Below, piece after piece: positions 37,549 through 46,738 of a DNA stretch of 64,000 nt (the stretch's first letter is position 1; the number at the start of each line of letters is the position of its first letter). Where the stretch lies: contig CANLDN010000002.1 of assembly GCA_947489445.1 (NCBI GenBank), positions 407,881 through 471,880 on the forward strand, read 5' to 3'. Source of the DNA: an uncultured Paracoccaceae bacterium. Its GTDB lineage: Bacteria; Pseudomonadota; Alphaproteobacteria; Rhodobacterales; Rhodobacteraceae. Made by a program: the position numbers and the translations under genes. The notes beneath the pieces are model-generated. The model did no database searches. It saw only the letters and a program-made list of their open reading frames with translations, and was not told the origin of the DNA.

Positions 37549-38492
37549 TCCGGTTTGCAGCACCTCTGATCGCCATTTGCGCAACCACGGCACATGCAAA
37601 CGAAGAGATCGCAGATCAGTATCCGAGCTCACCGCTTTATAGCGCACCGGTTGAATTCATCCCCGGTGTGTTCAGCGCCATTGGCGCGACCGCCCCGCCC
37701 ACTTACGAAAACACCGGCCATAACAACAACCTCAGCTTCATTGTCACCGGGGAAGGTGTTGTCGTGATCAATGGCGGCGGGGCATATGTGCTGGCTGAAG
37801 CGCTGCATCAGGAAATCAAAGCCCGCACAGAAGAATCGGTTGTTCTGGTGGTTAATGAAAACGGTCAGGGGCATGCCATGCTGGGTAACTCCTATTGGGC
37901 TGAGCAAAATGTGCCCATCATCGCCCACGAGGATGCCGCCGCAGAATTCGAAGAACGCGGGTTTCGCATTCTTGAAGCCATGCAGCAACTGAACAAGGAC
38001 AAGGCCGAAGGCACGTTTCTGCAAGGCCCGACCGAGACGTTTGCGGATGAATACATCCTCGAACTGGGCGATTATCGCATTGAGGTGCGCTATCTTGGCC
38101 CCTCCCACAGCGCAGGCGACGTGGTCGTCTGGTTACCCCTTCAGGACCTTGTGATTGCGGGTGACATGGCCTTTCACGAACGCATGCTGCCGATATTCGA
38201 GGACACTTACACCCTTGATTGGCTGGACACATGGGACACTGCATTTGAAGCGCTCAATGCGACCTATGTCATTCCCGGGCACGGGCATCCGACCAATATG
38301 GATCAGGTCCGGCGTTATACGAAAGGTTATCTGGAATATCTGCGCGGCAAGATAGGCGAACACCTTGATAATGGTGGCGGGCTTGCGGACGCCTATTATG
38401 TGGACCAATCGCCTTATGCACATCTGGACACGTTCGAAGAACTGGCAACCAAGAATGCCGGGCGCGTCTATGAGCAGATGGAATTCGAATAG
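37545..38492 (+). CDS. Periplasmic MBL-fold protein with altered zinc motif (SoxH-like)
   Basis: 315 residues with signal peptide MIRFAAPLIAICATTAHA. The fold markers are present (NNNLSFIVTGEGVVVINGGG, LGPSHSAGDVVVWLP, VIAGDMAFHERMLP, YVIPGHGHPTNM), but the first zinc motif HxHxDH reads NENGQGH, so one metal site should be lost or rebuilt. Paracoccus SoxH-type proteins are accessory to thiosulfate oxidation or hydrolyse thioesters. It shares an operon with the SoxG-like gene. Confidence 0.8.
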   Translation: MIRFAAPLIAICATTAHANEEIADQYPSSPLYSAPVEFIPGVFSAIGATAPPTYENTGHNNNLSFIVTGEGVVVINGGGAYVLAEALHQEIKARTEESVVLVVNENGQGHAMLGNSYWAEQNVPIIAHEDAAAEFEERGFRILEAMQQLNKDKAEGTFLQGPTETFADEYILELGDYRIEVRYLGPSHSAGDVVVWLPLQDLVIAGDMAFHERMLPIFEDTYTLDWLDTWDTAFEALNATYVIPGHGHPTNMDQVRRYTKGYLEYLRGKIGEHLDNGGGLADAYYVDQSPYAHLDTFEELATKNAGRVYEQMEFE

Positions 38493-38648
38493 CTTGGGCG
38501 ACAACCATTGACGGATGCTGAAGCGAGCGGTGCGTCAGGATAGCGCCACCCCAAAGCCATCGGGATCGATAAAGCTCTATCAGGTTTTCCAGCATGTTCA
38601 GGCCCCTTTCAACTATGCGGGGGCCAACAAGACATGCAGTTTCGAACC

Positions 38649-38662
38649 TTGATGTAGGTCAA
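38649..38662. promoter_or_regulatory. FNR/FnrL-like box between the MBL gene and hemA
   Basis: TTGAT-GTAG-GTCAA matches the FNR consensus TTGAT-N4-ATCAA at nine of ten positions. It lies three bases past the hemA stop and points at no intact gene, so it may be a relic or chance. The short gap beside it also contains a frame reading FIDPDGFGVALS followed by a stop, possibly the tail of a lost glyoxalase-like gene. Confidence 0.3.
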
Positions 38663-38664
38663 CA

Positions 38665-39885
38665 CTATTGCGCCGCAACAGGCAAGCGGGCCAGTTGGCA
38701 CTGCGCCCAAAGCGTCTCAAGCGCGCTGACAAGATGGTCGATATCCGCCTCCGAATGCACCGGCGATGGCGTCAGCCGCAAACGCTCCGTCCCTTTGGGC
38801 ACGGTGGGGTAGTTGATCGGCTGGATATAGATGCCGTAGTCGCGCATCAGGATATCAGACAGGTATTTGCATTTGACCGGGTCGCCGACCATCACGGGAA
38901 TGATATGGCTTGGGTTATCCAGATGCGGAATACCGATGGCATCCAGCCGCGCACGCACTTCAACCACTTTGGCCTTCTGCATGGCACGTTCGGTGTGGCT
39001 GGTTTTCAAATGCCGAATTGACGCGGCGGCACCTGCGACCACTGCAGGCGGCAAAGCAGTCGTAAAGATGAACCCACTGGCAAATGACCGGACAAAGTCG
39101 CACAGGTTGGCAGAAGCCGCGATATAGCCGCCCATAACCCCGAAGGCCTTGCCAAGTGTACCCTCGATAACGGTCAGCCGATGCATCAGGCCTTCTCGTT
39201 CTGCAATGCCGCCGCCGCGGGGGCCGTAAAGCCCAACGGCGTGCACTTCATCAAGGTAGGTCATCGCATTGTATTTGTCGGCAAGATCACAAATCGCAGC
39301 AATTGGTGCGATATCACCATCCATCGAATAGACGCTTTCAAACGCGATGAGTTTCGGGCGGTCCAAAGGTTGCGCCGCCAGTAATTCTTTGAGATGTGCA
39401 AGATCGTTGTGACGCCAGATCTGCCGGTCTGCTTTGGAATGACGGATACCTTCGATCATACTTGCATGGTTCAACGCGTCTGACAGCACCAGACAATCAG
39501 GGATCTTCGCCGCCAGCGTGCCAAGCGCAGCCCAGTTGGAGACATAGCCGCTGGTGAACAAAAGGGCGGCTTCCTTGCCATGCAGGTCGGCCAATTCCGC
39601 CTCTAGCAAGACATGGTGATGCGTTGTGCCAGAGATGTTTCGCGTGCCACCCGCACCGGCACCAACACTGTCCAGCGCTTCATGCATGGCCGCCAGTACA
39701 TCAGGATGCTGACCCATGCCAAGATAGTCGTTCGAGCACCAGATTGTCACATCGCGAGGGGCATCCCCATGATTGGTAGCTTTGGGAAAGCGTCCGCAAT
39801 GCCGTTCAAGATCGGCAAAGACGCGATAGTTACCTTCATCCTGTAACCGCGCCAGCGACGCCGCAAAAAAACCGTCGTAATTCAT
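38665..39885 (-). CDS. hemA: 5-aminolevulinate synthase
   Basis: 406 residues starting [28 protein letters not shown], the usual opening of alphaproteobacterial ALA synthase. Key parts: [47 protein letters not shown] and the PLP lysine in [14 protein letters not shown]. It condenses glycine and succinyl-CoA in the first step of haem synthesis. It follows the DUF302 gene by nine bases at the distal end of the sox genes, where extra haem supply for SoxA, X, D and E would be useful. Confidence 0.95.
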   Translation of the reverse strand: MNYDGFFAASLARLQDEGNYRVFADLERHCGRFPKATNHGDAPRDVTIWCSNDYLGMGQHPDVLAAMHEALDSVGAGAGGTRNISGTTHHHVLLEAELADLHGKEAALLFTSGYVSNWAALGTLAAKIPDCLVLSDALNHASMIEGIRHSKADRQIWRHNDLAHLKELLAAQPLDRPKLIAFESVYSMDGDIAPIAAICDLADKYNAMTYLDEVHAVGLYGPRGGGIAEREGLMHRLTVIEGTLGKAFGVMGGYIAASANLCDFVRSFASGFIFTTALPPAVVAGAAASIRHLKTSHTERAMQKAKVVEVRARLDAIGIPHLDNPSHIIPVMVGDPVKCKYLSDILMRDYGIYIQPINYPTVPKGTERLRLTPSPVHSEADIDHLVSALETLWAQCQLARLPVAAQ

Positions 39886-39893
39886 GAATATCC

Positions 39894-40325
39894 TTATTCG
39901 CCCACGGCGTCTTGTGCGATTTCGTCCAGCAGTGTCTGGACCTTTTGCATTTCGCCATCCGGATAGGTCCGATAGCCCACCATCACCGCATCATCGCGTT
40001 CAGTCACGAAGATCCCATAAGGGCAATGCGCGATGTTCATCAGGTCGGCCTCCATCACCTCGCGCGATATTTGCGCAGAGCAGAATAGAAATATATCGGC
40101 GGCCTCAAACAACGGTACCGTACTGCCGACATCCGCAGCCGTCCGGGCAAGCATATCGCCGGTGTGGCTGACATAGTCGATGACCAGACCCTTGCCGATA
40201 ATCGCGTTTTCCACAGCAAAGGTTGCATCATCAAAGCTGCCGTCAAAGGGATAGGTCACAGCCTCTTGCCCGATAACAGGGGTCGCGGCCAAACCGAGAA
40301 TCGCACAGGTAAGTAGATTTTTCAT
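39894..40325 (-). CDS. DUF302 domain-containing exported protein
   Basis: 143 residues with signal peptide [19 protein letters not shown]. The DUF302 core is visible: [28 protein letters not shown], then [23 protein letters not shown]. Function unknown; DUF302 proteins often accompany sulfur-oxidation genes. AGGAGG lies seven bases before the ATG. It is between soxF and hemA and coupled to hemA. Confidence 0.85.
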   Translation of the reverse strand: MKNLLTCAILGLAATPVIGQEAVTYPFDGSFDDATFAVENAIIGKGLVIDYVSHTGDMLARTAADVGSTVPLFEAADIFLFCSAQISREVMEADLMNIAHCPYGIFVTERDDAVMVGYRTYPDGEMQKVQTLLDEIAQDAVGE

Positions 40326-40366
40326 ATCGTTTCCTCCTTTCGCAGAATCTTAGGCGGCGCAGCAAG

Positions 40367-40394
40367 GCGGGCCCTGATCAAAATCAAGGCCCGC
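40367..40394 (-). promoter_or_regulatory. Hairpin with embedded FnrL-like box, soxF to DUF302 junction
   Basis: GCGGGCC and GGCCCGC flank CTGAT-CAAA-ATCAA (40374-40387), which fits the FNR half-site spacing at nine of ten positions. The whole element also folds as a stable hairpin (one G-T pair) just past the soxF stop. There is no T tract, so it is not a good intrinsic terminator. It could be an FnrL operator for a DUF302-hemA promoter, a 3' stabilising hairpin for the sox mRNA, or both. Confidence 0.45.
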
Positions 40395-40400
40395 ATGACT

Positions 40401-41663
40401 CTAGCCAAACATGTCCGCGACAATGCCGTCATACCAGCCGATAGATTCCTGATAGGTTGCTGCACGCAGTTCATCGCTTTCGCCAGTTTGGCTGACGAAC
40501 CCATCGACCTTGGCGATCTTCTCTTCGGTAGCCTCATAAGTGGCCCCGACCTTCACGCCGTCCTCTGTGTCGATCAAAGACCAGCACGTATTGGCAAAGC
40601 GTGCAGGGAACACGGTTGAGCCGGTCAGCGCACCGCGCACCGCATTGGCGCACACCTTCGCCTGGCTATTGGCCGAAAAGCCCGACTTTGGCATATCGCC
40701 CTGCGCCGCTGCATCGCCCAGAACATGGATATTTTCATCCATCTTCGAGGACATATCGACCGCATTCACAGGTGCCCAGTTGCCCTCTGTGATGCCCGCA
40801 ATCTCTGCAATGCGGCCTGCCTTCATGGCGGGGATCACATTACACACATCGACATTGTTCACATCGCCATCAATGGACAGCGTCATCGCTGCCGGGTCAA
40901 CGACCACGTCTGCACCCCCGAAATCGGGACCGATCCGTTCGATCATGCCAGCGTAGTGATCGTTCCAGCCTTCCTCGAACAGACCCTGCTTTGAGAACTT
41001 CTCTTTCGGGTCGGCAATCAGGATCTTGGCCGTCGGGTTCACCTCTTTGAGCGTATGCGCCACCATCGAGATACGTTCATACGGGCCGGGCGGGCAGCGG
41101 TACGGATTTGGCGGCGCAACCATCGCATATGTGCCACCCTGCGGCATTGCCATGATCTGCGCCTTCAGCAGCTCAGTCTGCGATCCGCCCTTATAGGCAT
41201 GTGGCATCGCGTTTTGCGACGACAGATCCCAACCCTCAACGGCGCCATCAACAAAGTCGATGCCCGGCGATAGGATCAGGCGATCATACGGCAAGCTGCT
41301 TCCACCGGCGAGCGTGACAGTCTTTGCATCACGATCAACGCCAACAGCCCAGTCATGCACGACGTTGATCCCGTATTCCGCAGCCAGCGTGCCATAGCTA
41401 TGACCAAGCGACTGCATATCGCGGAAACCGCCAAGATAAAGGTTCGAGAAAAAGCAGGTGTAGTAAGTGCGCGTCGGTTCGACCAAGGTCACATCAATGG
41501 CGCCTTGGCTATCCTTGGCGATATAGCGCGCAGCGGTCGCACCCCCCGCACCGCCACCCACAACCACCACACGCGGCTTGCCTTGCGCGCGCACCATAGG
41601 TGCTGCCAATAGACCCGCTGTTACGGCTGCGGATCCAAGAAATATCCTTCTGTTGAATGTCAT
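40401..41663 (-). CDS. soxF: Sulfide dehydrogenase flavoprotein subunit (flavocytochrome c)
   Basis: 420 residues. The Tat signal NRRIFLGSAAVTAGLLAAP is followed by the FAD motif RVVVVGGGAGGATAARYIAK. Cys70 in TRTYYTCFFSNL is placed like the Cys that holds FAD covalently in flavocytochrome c sulfide dehydrogenase, and LGDAAAQGDMPKSGFSANSQAK completes the FAD site. With SoxE it oxidises sulfide or polysulfide in the periplasm. It starts 26 bases after the soxE stop. Confidence 0.92.
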   Translation of the reverse strand: MTFNRRIFLGSAAVTAGLLAAPMVRAQGKPRVVVVGGGAGGATAARYIAKDSQGAIDVTLVEPTRTYYTCFFSNLYLGGFRDMQSLGHSYGTLAAEYGINVVHDWAVGVDRDAKTVTLAGGSSLPYDRLILSPGIDFVDGAVEGWDLSSQNAMPHAYKGGSQTELLKAQIMAMPQGGTYAMVAPPNPYRCPPGPYERISMVAHTLKEVNPTAKILIADPKEKFSKQGLFEEGWNDHYAGMIERIGPDFGGADVVVDPAAMTLSIDGDVNNVDVCNVIPAMKAGRIAEIAGITEGNWAPVNAVDMSSKMDENIHVLGDAAAQGDMPKSGFSANSQAKVCANAVRGALTGSTVFPARFANTCWSLIDTEDGVKVGATYEATEEKIAKVDGFVSQTGESDELRAATYQESIGWYDGIVADMFG

Positions 41664-41689
41664 GATTACTCCTCCCCTATGCGCATCAA

Positions 41690-42385
41690 CTACTCGATGC
41701 TTTCAAAATACGCCGCGAGTGCAGCGATCTCTTCATTCGATAAACGGCCGGCCATCATCTGCATGACCGGATGGGCCCGCACACCTTCCTTGTAGGCGTG
41801 CATCACAACGACGAAATCATCCGCTGGCCAGTTGGTGATGGATGGAATCCCATCTGTGGCACCGCTGGCCTGATGGCAGGATGTGCATTCCCCTGACAGA
41901 TATTCGCCGTAAGCAGGGTCCCCGATAATCGCCAAAACTTCAGGTGCGACGGCATGATCTACAGCTGCGGCAGTTGGTGCTGCCTCAGGGATATTCCCGG
42001 GGCTGGCGGAAAACTGGCGTAGATAGGCAAGTAAATCGTCACGTTCCTGTTGCGCTTCAAAGCCGTGGAAACTCATGCGTGTGTTGGACACAAGCCTGCG
42101 CGGATTCTCGATGAAATCATCCAGCGTATCATAGTTCCAGACCAAGCCACCATCCGCGGCACGTTGCAGACCGGCGGAATAGCGATAGCCGTCTGCCGCA
42201 CCAGCCGGACGGTCAAAGATATTGTTCAGGTGCGGGCCAATGCGATCGCGCGCGCCTTGACCAACCTCGTGGCAGCCGCTGCATTGCCTGAACAACGTTT
42301 GCCCGTTTTCCGCATCACCACCAACCTCCGCCTGGCTTGTGCCCGCAGCGCCCAAGAGGGCGATGAAGAAAAGCCGCCGCCACAT
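41690..42385 (-). CDS. soxE: Dihaem cytochrome c SoxE (flavocytochrome partner)
   Basis: 231 residues with signal peptide (cleavage after SQA). Two haem motifs: CSGCH at Cys35-His39 and CTSCH at Cys167-His171, each followed by Met-containing ligand regions (NTRMSFHGF; VMQMMAGRLSNEEI). It accepts electrons from SoxF. Its ATG shares one base with the soxD stop (TGATG). The dihaem layout is that of SoxE, the companion of SoxF. Confidence 0.9.
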   Translation of the reverse strand: MWRRLFFIALLGAAGTSQAEVGGDAENGQTLFRQCSGCHEVGQGARDRIGPHLNNIFDRPAGAADGYRYSAGLQRAADGGLVWNYDTLDDFIENPRRLVSNTRMSFHGFEAQQERDDLLAYLRQFSASPGNIPEAAPTAAAVDHAVAPEVLAIIGDPAYGEYLSGECTSCHQASGATDGIPSITNWPADDFVVVMHAYKEGVRAHPVMQMMAGRLSNEEIAALAAYFESIE

Positions 42386-43659
42386 CAGTCTTCAAAGCTC
42401 TGCAGATAAGCGATCAGGGCTGCGATATCCGCCTCTTCACGCACGCCCCGGAAGGTCATCTTCGTGCCTGCCATTGTGCCGCGTGGATCGGCAAGGAACG
42501 CCGCGAGACTTTCAGGTGTCCAAACCTCGCCAGCGGTATTGGCCTCTTGGAACACATTGGAATAGCGGAACCCCTCAACCGAACCGATTGTACGTCCCAG
42601 CATACCGTTCAGCGCCGGACCCGTGCGATTGCTGGCATTCTCCCCAACCTGATGGCAGGATTTGCACTGTCGAAACGCACCCTCGCCCGCAGCGATCAGG
42701 GTTGGATCAAGACCATCGGTTTCGTCGGTAGCCGTGGTTGCAACAGTGTCATCAGACGCCGAGAACACAGGCCCGTCGCCCGTCGTGGCGTCGTTCATCA
42801 CTGACTCACCGCCCCCCTCCGGTGTGACGTCCAGGAATGTCGCGCGCATGGTGATTTCCACGGTGTCCTTGCAGTTCGCCATGCAAGGTTCAGTCCGCCA
42901 TTGGGCGTATTCAAGCTCTGGACGGTCATCAACGACAAACCCGTCGCTGTTATACATCTCGACTTCGGTGAAGTTCTCGTGGCTCAGCTCGAAATCGTCA
43001 TCAACCAGATCGTTGGAATACAGGATATACGCGACGATGGCATAGGTCTCATCCGGCGTCAGCGTACCCGCCTCGCCAAAGGGCATGGACCGATTGATGT
43101 AATCCCAAGCCGTCGACAGATGCGGCCAGTAAGACCCAACTGTCTTGACCGGGTCTTTGTCAGCCAAGGTGTCAAAGCCGCCTGCAAGAACAGGCCAATT
43201 ACCAACGCCTTCGGCGAAATCACCATGGCAAGAGGCGCATTTTTCAACGAAAACCTCTTCCCCGGTATATACATCACCGCGCCCTTCGGGCAGGCCGCGA
43301 CCGTCCGGCAAAACATCGACATCCCAGGCGGCCAGCTCCTCCCCCAGCGCGGCACGGCCAAGTTCATAGGTACCTTCAACGACCGGCGCAGGCGCTGTCA
43401 GGCTGGTGCTGGCATTGGCGGCATCAGTCGCGATTTGTTGGAACTGATCACGTTCTGACATCAGACGCGCAGCTTCTTCAGCAGCAGTCTGCGCCTCCGC
43501 ACTGGCGCGGGCCGCATTCGCTTCAATTTGCTGAACACGAATTTCGAGTGTTTCAATTGTCTGCGCACCGTACTGCCGCGAAGACAAGCCATATGCGAGC
43601 CCCAGACCAAGCGCCGTGATCCCAATTGCAGGGGCAAATAGATTAAGAGACTTCGACAT
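42385..43659 (-). CDS. soxD: Sulfur dehydrogenase dihaem cytochrome SoxD
   Basis: 424 residues from ATG 43659 (AGGGA upstream; an earlier ATG at 43680 has none). One N-terminal membrane helix (LNLFAPAIGITALGLGLAYGL) is followed by a short Ala/Glu coiled coil. Two cytochrome c domains carry CASCH and CKSCH. SoxD takes electrons from the molybdenum subunit SoxC during oxidation of the sulfane sulfur on SoxY. The gene overlaps the soxC stop by 17 bases. Confidence 0.92.
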   Translation of the reverse strand: MSKSLNLFAPAIGITALGLGLAYGLSSRQYGAQTIETLEIRVQQIEANAARASAEAQTAAEEAARLMSERDQFQQIATDAANASTSLTAPAPVVEGTYELGRAALGEELAAWDVDVLPDGRGLPEGRGDVYTGEEVFVEKCASCHGDFAEGVGNWPVLAGGFDTLADKDPVKTVGSYWPHLSTAWDYINRSMPFGEAGTLTPDETYAIVAYILYSNDLVDDDFELSHENFTEVEMYNSDGFVVDDRPELEYAQWRTEPCMANCKDTVEITMRATFLDVTPEGGGESVMNDATTGDGPVFSASDDTVATTATDETDGLDPTLIAAGEGAFRQCKSCHQVGENASNRTGPALNGMLGRTIGSVEGFRYSNVFQEANTAGEVWTPESLAAFLADPRGTMAGTKMTFRGVREEADIAALIAYLQSFED

Positions 43660-44917
43660 TCTCGGCGATCCCTTCTTCATTCACAAACCAGGTTTGGATG
43701 CAGTTGTTATGGTAGACCGCGTTTTCACCGCGCATTTCGCGCAGCTGGTCCTTGGTCGGCTGGACATAGCCGGTTTCGTCAATGGCCCGGGATTGCAGCA
43801 GCATCGGGCTGCCGTCCCATTCCGTATCCAGATAGAACCGGGTCAGCGCCTTGGTATCGCCCTGCTTGCCAAGGCGTGCAGTTTCCCACGTGATGCCGCC
43901 GTCTTTTGACACATCGACGCGGGTGATCTGCCCATGACCGGACCATGCGAGGCCTGAGATCACCAGCGGCCCCGCGCCATGCGTGATCGGCATCTGCGGG
44001 CTGGGCGAAGTAATGACGGATTTGGCATCCATGACCCATGTCCACTTACGGGCGATACCGTTCTCGTAGACGTCGGTGTATTTGGATGTTTCTTCGCGAC
44101 TTTGCACGGCCATGTCGGTGACTTCGACGCGGCGCAGCCATTTCACCCACATGTTGCCTTCCCAGCCGGGCACGACCAGTCGGACGGGGTAGCCGTGTTC
44201 CATCCGCAGCGCCTCGCCATTGGCTTTGAATGCGACAAGCACATCATCAAGCGCCTTTTCCATCGGGATCGAACGCCCATTGGACGACGCATCGGCACCT
44301 TCGACATAGACCCATTTGTCAGAAAGATCGCCCGCAGCCTCTAGGCCTGCCTCGCGCAGCAATGTGCGCAGTGGAACGCCGGTATATTCCATATTGTGGA
44401 TCATACCGTGGGTGAACTGTGCGCCGTTCAGCTGTGCGCCCGCCCATTCCATGCCGGTATTGGCAGCACATTCGCAGAAATACACGTGGTTTTCGCGCGG
44501 GAACCGTTCCAGATCGGCGTAGCTGAAAATCAATGGACGATCGACCAACCCGTTGATCATCAGGCGATAGTCTTCCTTGGACAGCTCAATCGCACCCGAA
44601 TGGTGACGCTCAAACGCGCAGCCCTGCGGGGTGATGGTGCCGTCTAATGCATGGATGGGCGTGAAGTTGATCGATGAGATGGGGGATGCCGTCAGCCACT
44701 CCACATTGCGGCGCACAACGTCGCTTTCGAACTTAATCGGCAAACCGTAAGGCGTTTCATCAACGCCAGCCCCTGTGTAGGATGCCCAATCCTGTAACTC
44801 TGTGATCTTGGGGTCAGGCGTGCCCTGCGCCGCCGCGCCGCCTGCAACTGTGCCTGCTGCAATCGCAGCACCGCTACGCAGGAACGCGCGTCTTGAGGGC
44901 TTGAAGAATTCATCCAT
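43643..44917 (-). CDS. soxC: Sulfur dehydrogenase molybdenum subunit SoxC
   Basis: 424 residues from ATG 44917, with AGGAG ten bases upstream; an ATG at 44935 overlapping the soxB stop is the alternative. The Tat signal SRRAFLRSGAAIAAG is right at the N-terminus. The sulfite-oxidase fold shows VYFCECAANTGMEWAGAQ, with the molybdenum-binding Cys150, and GYPVRLVVPGWEGNMWVKWLRRVEV. With SoxD it forms the SoxCD complex that oxidises protein-bound sulfane sulfur by six electrons. Confidence 0.94.
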   Translation of the reverse strand: MDEFFKPSRRAFLRSGAAIAAGTVAGGAAAQGTPDPKITELQDWASYTGAGVDETPYGLPIKFESDVVRRNVEWLTASPISSINFTPIHALDGTITPQGCAFERHHSGAIELSKEDYRLMINGLVDRPLIFSYADLERFPRENHVYFCECAANTGMEWAGAQLNGAQFTHGMIHNMEYTGVPLRTLLREAGLEAAGDLSDKWVYVEGADASSNGRSIPMEKALDDVLVAFKANGEALRMEHGYPVRLVVPGWEGNMWVKWLRRVEVTDMAVQSREETSKYTDVYENGIARKWTWVMDAKSVITSPSPQMPITHGAGPLVISGLAWSGHGQITRVDVSKDGGITWETARLGKQGDTKALTRFYLDTEWDGSPMLLQSRAIDETGYVQPTKDQLREMRGENAVYHNNCIQTWFVNEEGIAENVEVS

Positions 44918-44931
44918 TGCGACTGGTCTCC

Positions 44932-46635
44932 TCATGCACCGGCCACGGTGACGCTGGTGTTTGGCGCCACGCTCACCGTGCCCTTATTGCGAATATGATT
45001 TTCAACGACATCCCAGATTGGCGGGCCCTCGGTGCCCTCATTGACCGATGCCCACCCCGCGACCACGTAGGTTTTCGCAGGATCAATCGCCTCACCCGTT
45101 CTGAGCAGGGTCATGTCCGAAATCCGCTCACCGATGGGTTTGCTGACATCGATCCGGTAGCCCATGCCACCAACGCGGACCATGTCGCCGCCTTGCTGGT
45201 AATAGGGGTCGGTGTTGAACAGGTTATCGGCGACATCTTCCATAATAGTATGGATGAATTCGCCTGTCATTTCGGTGCGATAGGCATTGGGATAGGTCAT
45301 TGAGGTGACGTTCCAGATGTCCTCGCGGGTGATGTCCTGACCGGGCATGATGGACGGCCCCCAACGCACGCCGGGTGACAGGGAAATGTCGGCATCGCGT
45401 TCTTCGATCAGCGCCTCGCAGATCAGATCATCCCAAGAGCCGTTGAAATTGCCGCGCCGATAAAGCAGCGTGTCATCCGCCGTTTTTCCGATCACCTCGG
45501 TCAGATCATCGAGGAACGGGGCACGTTCGGCATCAATGGCCGCCGCTACCTCCGGATCAGGTGAAATCACATCCGAAAAGATCGGGATCAGCTTATGGCG
45601 GAAACCCATCATCCGGCCATCGCGCACGTCCAGATCAACCCGACTGACGAACTTTCCGTTCGAGCCCGATGCGACGATGATCGTCTCACCAATCAAGACC
45701 GGTTCGGGAAGGGCATCATGGGTATGGCCAGCCAGAATGACATCAATACCTGTCACTCGCTCTGCCATCTTCTTGTCCACGTCAAAGCCGTTATGCGACA
45801 GGCAAACGACCAGTTCTGCGCCTTGTCCGCGGACCTCATCCACCATTTCCTGCATCCGCTGGTCACGGATACCGAATGAATACTCCGGAAACATCCAGCC
45901 GGGGTTGGCGATTGGCATGTATGGAAAGGCCTGCCCGATCACGGCAATCTTCACACCACCGCTTTCATAGAACTTGTAGGGGGCAAAGTCCTCTGCCGGT
46001 TCATCCCACTCGGCGTCAAAGATGTTTTGGCCCAGCGCCGCAAAGGGCAGGTCGCCGACGATATCGCGCACGCGATCAGAGCCAAGCGTGAATTCCCAAT
46101 GAAACGTCATCGCATCCGGCTTCAACAGGTTCATGACGTTCACGACATCTTGCCCCCGGGTCTTGTAGCAAGTGTAAGAGCCGTGCCAGGTATCGCCGCC
46201 ATCCAGCAGCAGCGCATCAGGACGTTCCGCACGGATACTGTTCACGACCGTGGCAACACGGTCCATGCCGCCCATCTGGCCGTAAGCCTGACCAAGGGCC
46301 GCGAAGTCATCATAGCTAAGCGCATAATGTGACGCGCTACCATCTTCGATGCCGTAAAGTTTGCGGAACTCTGCGCCGGTAATGTGGGGCACTTGCCCCT
46401 TATTGGGCCCGACCCCCAGGTTAATTTCAGGTTCACGAAACCAGATCGGTTTCAATTGGGCATGGATATCCGTGATGTGGATGAGCGATACGTTACCAAA
46501 TGTGTCAAACTGCAACAGGTCACTTTGCGAAAGCGATTGCTGTGCTGCCAGCTTGCCCCAATTCCCAAAGCCAGACGCACCGATGATCGCCGAAGCCGCC
46601 ATGCTGGCTTGCAGAAAATCACGTCGAGATATCAT
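44932..46635 (-). CDS. soxB: Thiosulfohydrolase SoxB
   Basis: 567 residues. I start at ATG 46635, which opens a Tat signal (SRRDFLQASMAASAIIGASG) and has AGAAGGAT upstream; an ATG at 46671 lies inside a probable operator. Metallophosphatase motifs: VSLIHITDIHAQLKP, LLLDGGDTWHGSYTC, VCLSHNGFDVD and LAGHTHDALPEP (dimanganese ligands), plus the C-terminal 5'-nucleotidase domain. SoxB releases sulfate from SoxY-bound thiosulfate. It is the first gene after the soxA terminator. Confidence 0.95.
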   Translation of the reverse strand: MISRRDFLQASMAASAIIGASGFGNWGKLAAQQSLSQSDLLQFDTFGNVSLIHITDIHAQLKPIWFREPEINLGVGPNKGQVPHITGAEFRKLYGIEDGSASHYALSYDDFAALGQAYGQMGGMDRVATVVNSIRAERPDALLLDGGDTWHGSYTCYKTRGQDVVNVMNLLKPDAMTFHWEFTLGSDRVRDIVGDLPFAALGQNIFDAEWDEPAEDFAPYKFYESGGVKIAVIGQAFPYMPIANPGWMFPEYSFGIRDQRMQEMVDEVRGQGAELVVCLSHNGFDVDKKMAERVTGIDVILAGHTHDALPEPVLIGETIIVASGSNGKFVSRVDLDVRDGRMMGFRHKLIPIFSDVISPDPEVAAAIDAERAPFLDDLTEVIGKTADDTLLYRRGNFNGSWDDLICEALIEERDADISLSPGVRWGPSIMPGQDITREDIWNVTSMTYPNAYRTEMTGEFIHTIMEDVADNLFNTDPYYQQGGDMVRVGGMGYRIDVSKPIGERISDMTLLRTGEAIDPAKTYVVAGWASVNEGTEGPPIWDVVENHIRNKGTVSVAPNTSVTVAGA

Positions 46636-46664
46636 TTGGCCAATCCTTCTACCAAAGTCTTCAT

Positions 46665-46680
46665 ATTCCATTTATTGAAT
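46665..46680. promoter_or_regulatory. Candidate SoxR operator upstream of soxB
   Basis: ATTC-CATTTATT-GAAT, a perfect ATTC-N8-GAAT palindrome located between the soxA terminator and soxB, about 30 bases before the soxB ATG. This placement suggests that soxBCDEF has its own SoxR-controlled promoter. Confidence 0.62.
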
Positions 46681-46692
46681 GGATTATGATAG

Positions 46693-46727
46693 AAAAAAGC
46701 CCGCCCCTGATATGCAGGAAGCGGGCC
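46693..46727 (-). terminator. Terminator between soxA and soxB
   Basis: On the minus strand AGGCCCGC pairs with GCGGGC(TT), with an inner CCTG-ATATG-CAGG stem on top, followed by TTTTTT. It follows the soxA stop by about a dozen bases and would end or attenuate the soxXYZA transcript ahead of soxB. Confidence 0.8.
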
Positions 46728-46738
46728 TTTCCGGGAGG

